The notes under the pieces: model-generated | What the model saw: the letters and a program-made list of their open reading frames with translations, nothing else | What the model was told of the DNA's origin: nothing | The model's database searches: none | Position numbers and translations under genes: made by a program | Assembly (NCBI GenBank): GCA_963824985.1 | Contig: CAWGRQ010000039.1 | Location: 1 to 64,000 of the forward strand | Direction: 5' to 3' | Length of the DNA stretch: 64,000 bases | Origin: JAFNAG01 sp963824985 | Lineage (GTDB): Bacteria; Acidobacteriota; UBA6911 | Shown here: piece by piece, positions 61,478 to 64,000 of the stretch | Layout of the letters: every line of letters begins with the position of its first letter | How positions within the stretch are numbered: position 1 is the first letter of the stretch

Positions 61478-62752
61478 TCATGTCCGATGCAGTTTTTGAG
61501 CCGCCACGAAGGACAGCCCTCGTTCGGTCAACGCCCAGGCGGTACGGTTCGTGGCGTCGAATTTGTCCAGGAAATTCTGCATCATGGCCTCCCAGTCGCC
61601 GGAATCGATGACCTCCCGTTTGTCCCGGAAGTAATCCAGGATATCGGAGGGATGGGAGCGGGTCTGTTCGATTTCCGGATCTCCGCCCTCGTGTTTTGCC
61701 GAGATGTTGGCAACGTGACCCGCGATTTCAAGCAGTTCCGAACGACGGTTGTACGGCTGGCGCACAATGCTCTTGTACGTCTCCGTAATGTGATGCTCGA
61801 AACGCACCATGTTTTCAAAACCCAGCGCTTTGCGGAATTGCGCCGTGATTTCCATCGTTTCGTTGTTGATCGAGTTGCTCCAGTTGAAACCGATCAGGGG
61901 GGTGCTGCCGTCGCCGCGCGCGAAGAGGCGGGCGCCAATCAGCGTCCAGAGGGCGGCATAGGGGTTGTCATTGCCCATGAAGACCGAGATCTTGAATTCC
62001 ACGTCGATGCCTATCCGGTGCAGCAGGTATCCGGCCAGCACCGTACCGGGGTTGATGTTGAGCACCTGGCGCACACCGTAATTTGTGTAATAGTAGAGAA
62101 ACTCGTCAACCCACTGGAGCACGTGATCGTTGGGCTGGCCAACGCCCCCGAAGTACCCGGCAATGGTCTCCGGGCCGCCCAGGTGGATATTCGAACCGTC
62201 GGTCCCCTTGGTGTCGAGCGTTTCAACAAAGCTCGCGCCGATGATCTCCATGGCGGCGATGAACGCCGGAAGATCTCCGTCAGCCTCCTGTTCCTTCATC
62301 TTGCGCACGCAGATGAAACGCCCCGGCATCAATAATCCGGCATCGAGGGCGCGTTCCGCGGCAACGATGATCCAGGGAAAATACTGCGAGGCGCTGACCT
62401 CGAGGGTTACCGCAAAGTCGTCGAGGAATTGCACCGAGCCGGCCGCGCCGCCGAGCACCTTGCGCCGGTAGTCGGGCACGGAAATGAAACCGTCCCGGTC
62501 CCTCTGCTCCTCCAGCCAGCGCAGGGCTTCGAGAAACTCCGGCTTGACCTCGCGGACGCGCTGGAGCAGCGCCGGCAGCCGGCCGGCCTGTTCCGCTTTG
62601 CGATTGATTTCCTCCGGCGTTCCATGCCTGGCGACCACGGCCAGCAGATCCTTGACGACCCGGGTGTCGGGATCGAGCAGGATGGCGTTGATTTCGTCCA
62701 GTCGTTCATGAGGGATCTCGAGCAGGTTCCGGATCGGGGTTCCCATGGGCAT
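61478..62752 (-). CDS. Conserved-looking 424-residue protein, family not recognised
   Basis: The start is preceded by AAAGGAG (minus strand, about 62757-62763). The N-terminal 110 residues are helical and charged (HERLDEINAILLDPDTRVVK). The rest looks like an alpha/beta barrel with strongly patterned segments: ETLDTKGTDGSNIHLGGPET, VLNINPGTVLAGYLLHRIGI, ISVFMGNDNPYAALWTLIGA and IGFNWSNSINNETMEI. The frame is intact, with good codon use. It is cytoplasmic with no signal. I do not recognise a family or catalytic motif. It is the first gene of the group with the HisB-like gene (168-bp gap). Confidence 0.8.
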   Translation of the reverse strand: MPMGTPIRNLLEIPHERLDEINAILLDPDTRVVKDLLAVVARHGTPEEINRKAEQAGRLPALLQRVREVKPEFLEALRWLEEQRDRDGFISVPDYRRKVLGGAAGSVQFLDDFAVTLEVSASQYFPWIIVAAERALDAGLLMPGRFICVRKMKEQEADGDLPAFIAAMEIIGASFVETLDTKGTDGSNIHLGGPETIAGYFGGVGQPNDHVLQWVDEFLYYYTNYGVRQVLNINPGTVLAGYLLHRIGIDVEFKISVFMGNDNPYAALWTLIGARLFARGDGSTPLIGFNWSNSINNETMEITAQFRKALGFENMVRFEHHITETYKSIVRQPYNRRSELLEIAGHVANISAKHEGGDPEIEQTRSHPSDILDYFRDKREVIDSGDWEAMMQNFLDKFDATNRTAWALTERGLSFVAAQKLHRT

Positions 62753-62763
62753 TCTCCTTTAAG

Positions 62764-63059
62764 GCATCTGTTTAGCCGATGCTGAACGGCAGAACGCAAA
62801 GACGCAAGGACGCAAAGAAATTCCTTTCGGTTCGCGGGCATGGGCGGCCTTCGGCCGCATCCTCGGGTGAGCCGCGGGAGAAAGCGTAATCCTCCTGAGT
62901 AGCCGCTCTGCCCGCGCTTTCTCCCGCGGCTCGCTCAAGGATGCGCCAGCGCGAAGCGCTGCGCCCACGCCTGTTGCTCAGTGTCGATCTTTGCGCCCTT
63001 GCGCCTTTGCGTCTTTGCGTTTTGCTTCTTCATCCATTTGATTTGGCTGAACAATTGCC
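62764..63059 (-). repeat. Inverted-repeat element, copy B (296 bp)
   Basis: This is the opposite-orientation copy of the element at 15669-15874. The right part is nearly identical in reverse complement (AACGCAAAGACGCAAAGGCG, CAACAGGCGTGGGCGCAGCG). The centre holds an extra hairpin-rich insert of about 90 bp with GCGGGAGAAAGCG and CGCTTTCTCCCGC as a perfect 13-bp pair. Ends again have GTTTAGCC and GGCTGAACAATTG. Confidence 0.8.
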
Positions 63060-63109
63060 CTTTAAGCCCCAATTCCGTCGGAATCAGGGCACGTGAGACG
63101 CTGATATTC

Positions 63110-63190
63110 AATCGCACTCGTTCCCGGATGCGGGTGCGATTCTATCATGGGTGTAATTGGAAGTGAGTCCCAATTCCGATTGCACCCGTG
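63110..63190 (+). promoter_or_regulatory. Two tandem RNA hairpins in the asnS leader
   Basis: The first stem is 11 bp (63110-63120 with 63131-63141, one G-U pair, 10-nt loop). The second is 17 bp (63146-63162 with 63174-63190, three G-U pairs, 11-nt loop). No T-run follows either. They end 24 nt before the AGGAGG of asnS. The G-U pairs favour an RNA structure over a DNA palindrome. A regulatory leader is possible, but no known class fits. Confidence 0.5.
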
Positions 63191-63230
63191 CTATGCTGCA
63201 GGGTGAAATTTTTCAGGAGGAAGTCGTTCC

Positions 63231-64000
63231 ATGTCGTGGCTGAAGGTAGTGCATGCGCTTAAAGAAGCCGTGGGTACGGAGATCACGGTCAAAGGCTGGG
63301 TACGGACCCGGCGCGATTCGATGGCGGACGGCGGGTTGTCGTTTCTGGCCCTTCATGACGGCACCTGTCAGGAGACGCTCCAGGTTGTCGCCCGCGCCAG
63401 CCTGCCGAACTACGAAAGTGAGATCAGCCGGCTGTCCACCGGCTGCGCTATCGAGGTCGACGGATCGCTGTTCGCGTCCCAGGGAAAGGGCCAGGCCGTT
63501 GAGCTCGTGGCTTCCGCAATCCGTATCGCAGGCTGGGTTGAAGACCCGGAGACTTACCCGATCAGCCCGAAACGGCATACGTTTGAATACCTGCGCGAGC
63601 GCGCCCACCTCCGGGTCCGGACGAATACCTTCGGCGCGGTAGCACGTGTCCGGCACTGCCTGGCGATGGGGATTCACCGCTTCTTCGACGAACGCGATTT
63701 CTATTACGTCCACACGCCCGTCATCACCGCATCGGACACCGAAGGCGCCGGCCAGATGTTCCGGGTCAGCACCCTCGACCTCCTGAACCTGCCCCGCACC
63801 CCGTCCGGAAACATCGACTTCAGCCGGGATTTTTTCGGGCGTGAGGCCTGGCTCACGGTTTCGGGCCAGCTCAATGTGGAGACTTATTGTTGTGCCCTGA
63901 CCCGCGTATACACCTTCGGCCCGACCTTCCGGGCCGAGGACAGCAACACCAGCCGCCACCTTTCCGAATTCTGGATGATTGAGCCCGAGATCGCGTTCGC
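63231..64000 (+). CDS. asnS: Asparaginyl-tRNA synthetase, N-terminal part (cut by window end)
   Basis: The start at 63231 follows AGGAGG (63215-63220). The 256 codons present encode the OB-fold anticodon-binding domain (ITVKGWVRTRRDSMADGGLS, FLALHDGT) and the start of the class II catalytic core: motif 1 region FFDERDFYYVHTPVITASDT, then FGPTFRAEDSNTSRHLSEFW with motif 2. Features such as GAGQMFRVSTLDL and LTVSGQLNVETYCCAL are specific for AsnRS over AspRS. The remainder lies beyond the window. Confidence 0.93.
   Translation, partial: MSWLKVVHALKEAVGTEITVKGWVRTRRDSMADGGLSFLALHDGTCQETLQVVARASLPNYESEISRLSTGCAIEVDGSLFASQGKGQAVELVASAIRIAGWVEDPETYPISPKRHTFEYLRERAHLRVRTNTFGAVARVRHCLAMGIHRFFDERDFYYVHTPVITASDTEGAGQMFRVSTLDLLNLPRTPSGNIDFSRDFFGREAWLTVSGQLNVETYCCALTRVYTFGPTFRAEDSNTSRHLSEFWMIEPEIAF

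Noticed and set aside
60857..62335. A 492-codon open frame on the plus strand opposite the HisB-like and unknown genes
   Set aside because: It spans the gap and two well-supported minus-strand genes, has no ribosome site, and its residue composition is typical of a GC-rich antisense shadow.
63110..63230. A T-box riboswitch before asnS
   Set aside because: The hairpins lack the T-box sequence, a specifier loop and a terminator T-run, and the host lineage does not point to Firmicutes.
1..64000. tRNA or rRNA genes
   Set aside because: No cloverleaf with a GGTTCGAAT-like T loop and no conserved rRNA blocks were seen in the gaps, though reading by eye could miss one.

Overview
The window is about 64 kb of GC-rich DNA with densely packed, intact-looking bacterial genes on both strands. 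Several lineage hints point to Acidobacteriota. There are two very large secreted sortilin/VPS10-type BNR-repeat proteins. A DUF362 protein, a NapH-NapG-like ferredoxin fusion and a DUF6599-like lipoprotein sit in one operon. There is a Reeler-plus-beta-barrel heme-motif protein and a set of short palindromic intergenic elements. No rRNA, tRNA, CRISPR array or prophage was seen. The phylum call is an inference from gene families, not from a marker gene.

Region by region. 0.1-5 kb: a sortilin-like gene broken by four frameshifts, a small membrane protein, then about 1.2 kb of nested repeats (three direct repeats separating two terminal-inverted-repeat elements). 5-9.6 kb: a MacB/FtsX-type permease with a LolA-like partner, a caspase-like protease operon, and a convergent LolD-type ATPase. 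9.7-14 kb: a minus-strand iron-sulfur operon (MarR-type regulator, DUF362, NapH/G fusion, lipoprotein). 14-24.3 kb: a frameshifted glutamine synthetase, an intact sortilin-like paralogue, a UvrD/PcrA helicase, and a frameshifted GNAT/acyl-CoA synthetase (ADP-forming) fusion.

24.8-51.7 kb is an accessory island. It encodes an O-antigen ligase with an Ig-like insert, two GT4 glycosyltransferases, a nucleotidyltransferase, one SPASM-type radical SAM enzyme, five separate B12-type radical SAM enzymes, three methyltransferases, an amidohydrolase, a GH127/146 arabinofuranosidase, a TMTC-like GT-C/TPR membrane protein, GDP-mannose 4,6-dehydratase and a Wzx-type flippase. The set fits synthesis, C-methylation or similar radical tailoring, and export of an unusual glycan or glycolipid. 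The GH127 gene lies between two direct repeats of about 150 bp, one of which preserves the decayed C-terminus of a radical SAM gene, so the island has been rearranged by duplication.

51.9-64 kb: a Reeler/beta-barrel protein, a VapBC toxin-antitoxin pair, an APC permease, endonuclease IV, a receiver-FHA-GAF-PP2C phosphatase, a MITE-like element with 31-bp terminal inverted repeats at that gene's stop codon, then a minus-strand group of glgC, a HisB-like protein that has lost both metal-binding His-His pairs, and a large protein I do not recognise. The window ends inside asnS, which is preceded by two strong RNA-type hairpins.

Three genes carry six single-base frameshifts in total. Reconstructed lengths come out as exact multiples of three, so assembly or sequencing error is as likely as true decay. 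Most of the repeats look like REP- or MITE-class non-coding mobile elements.
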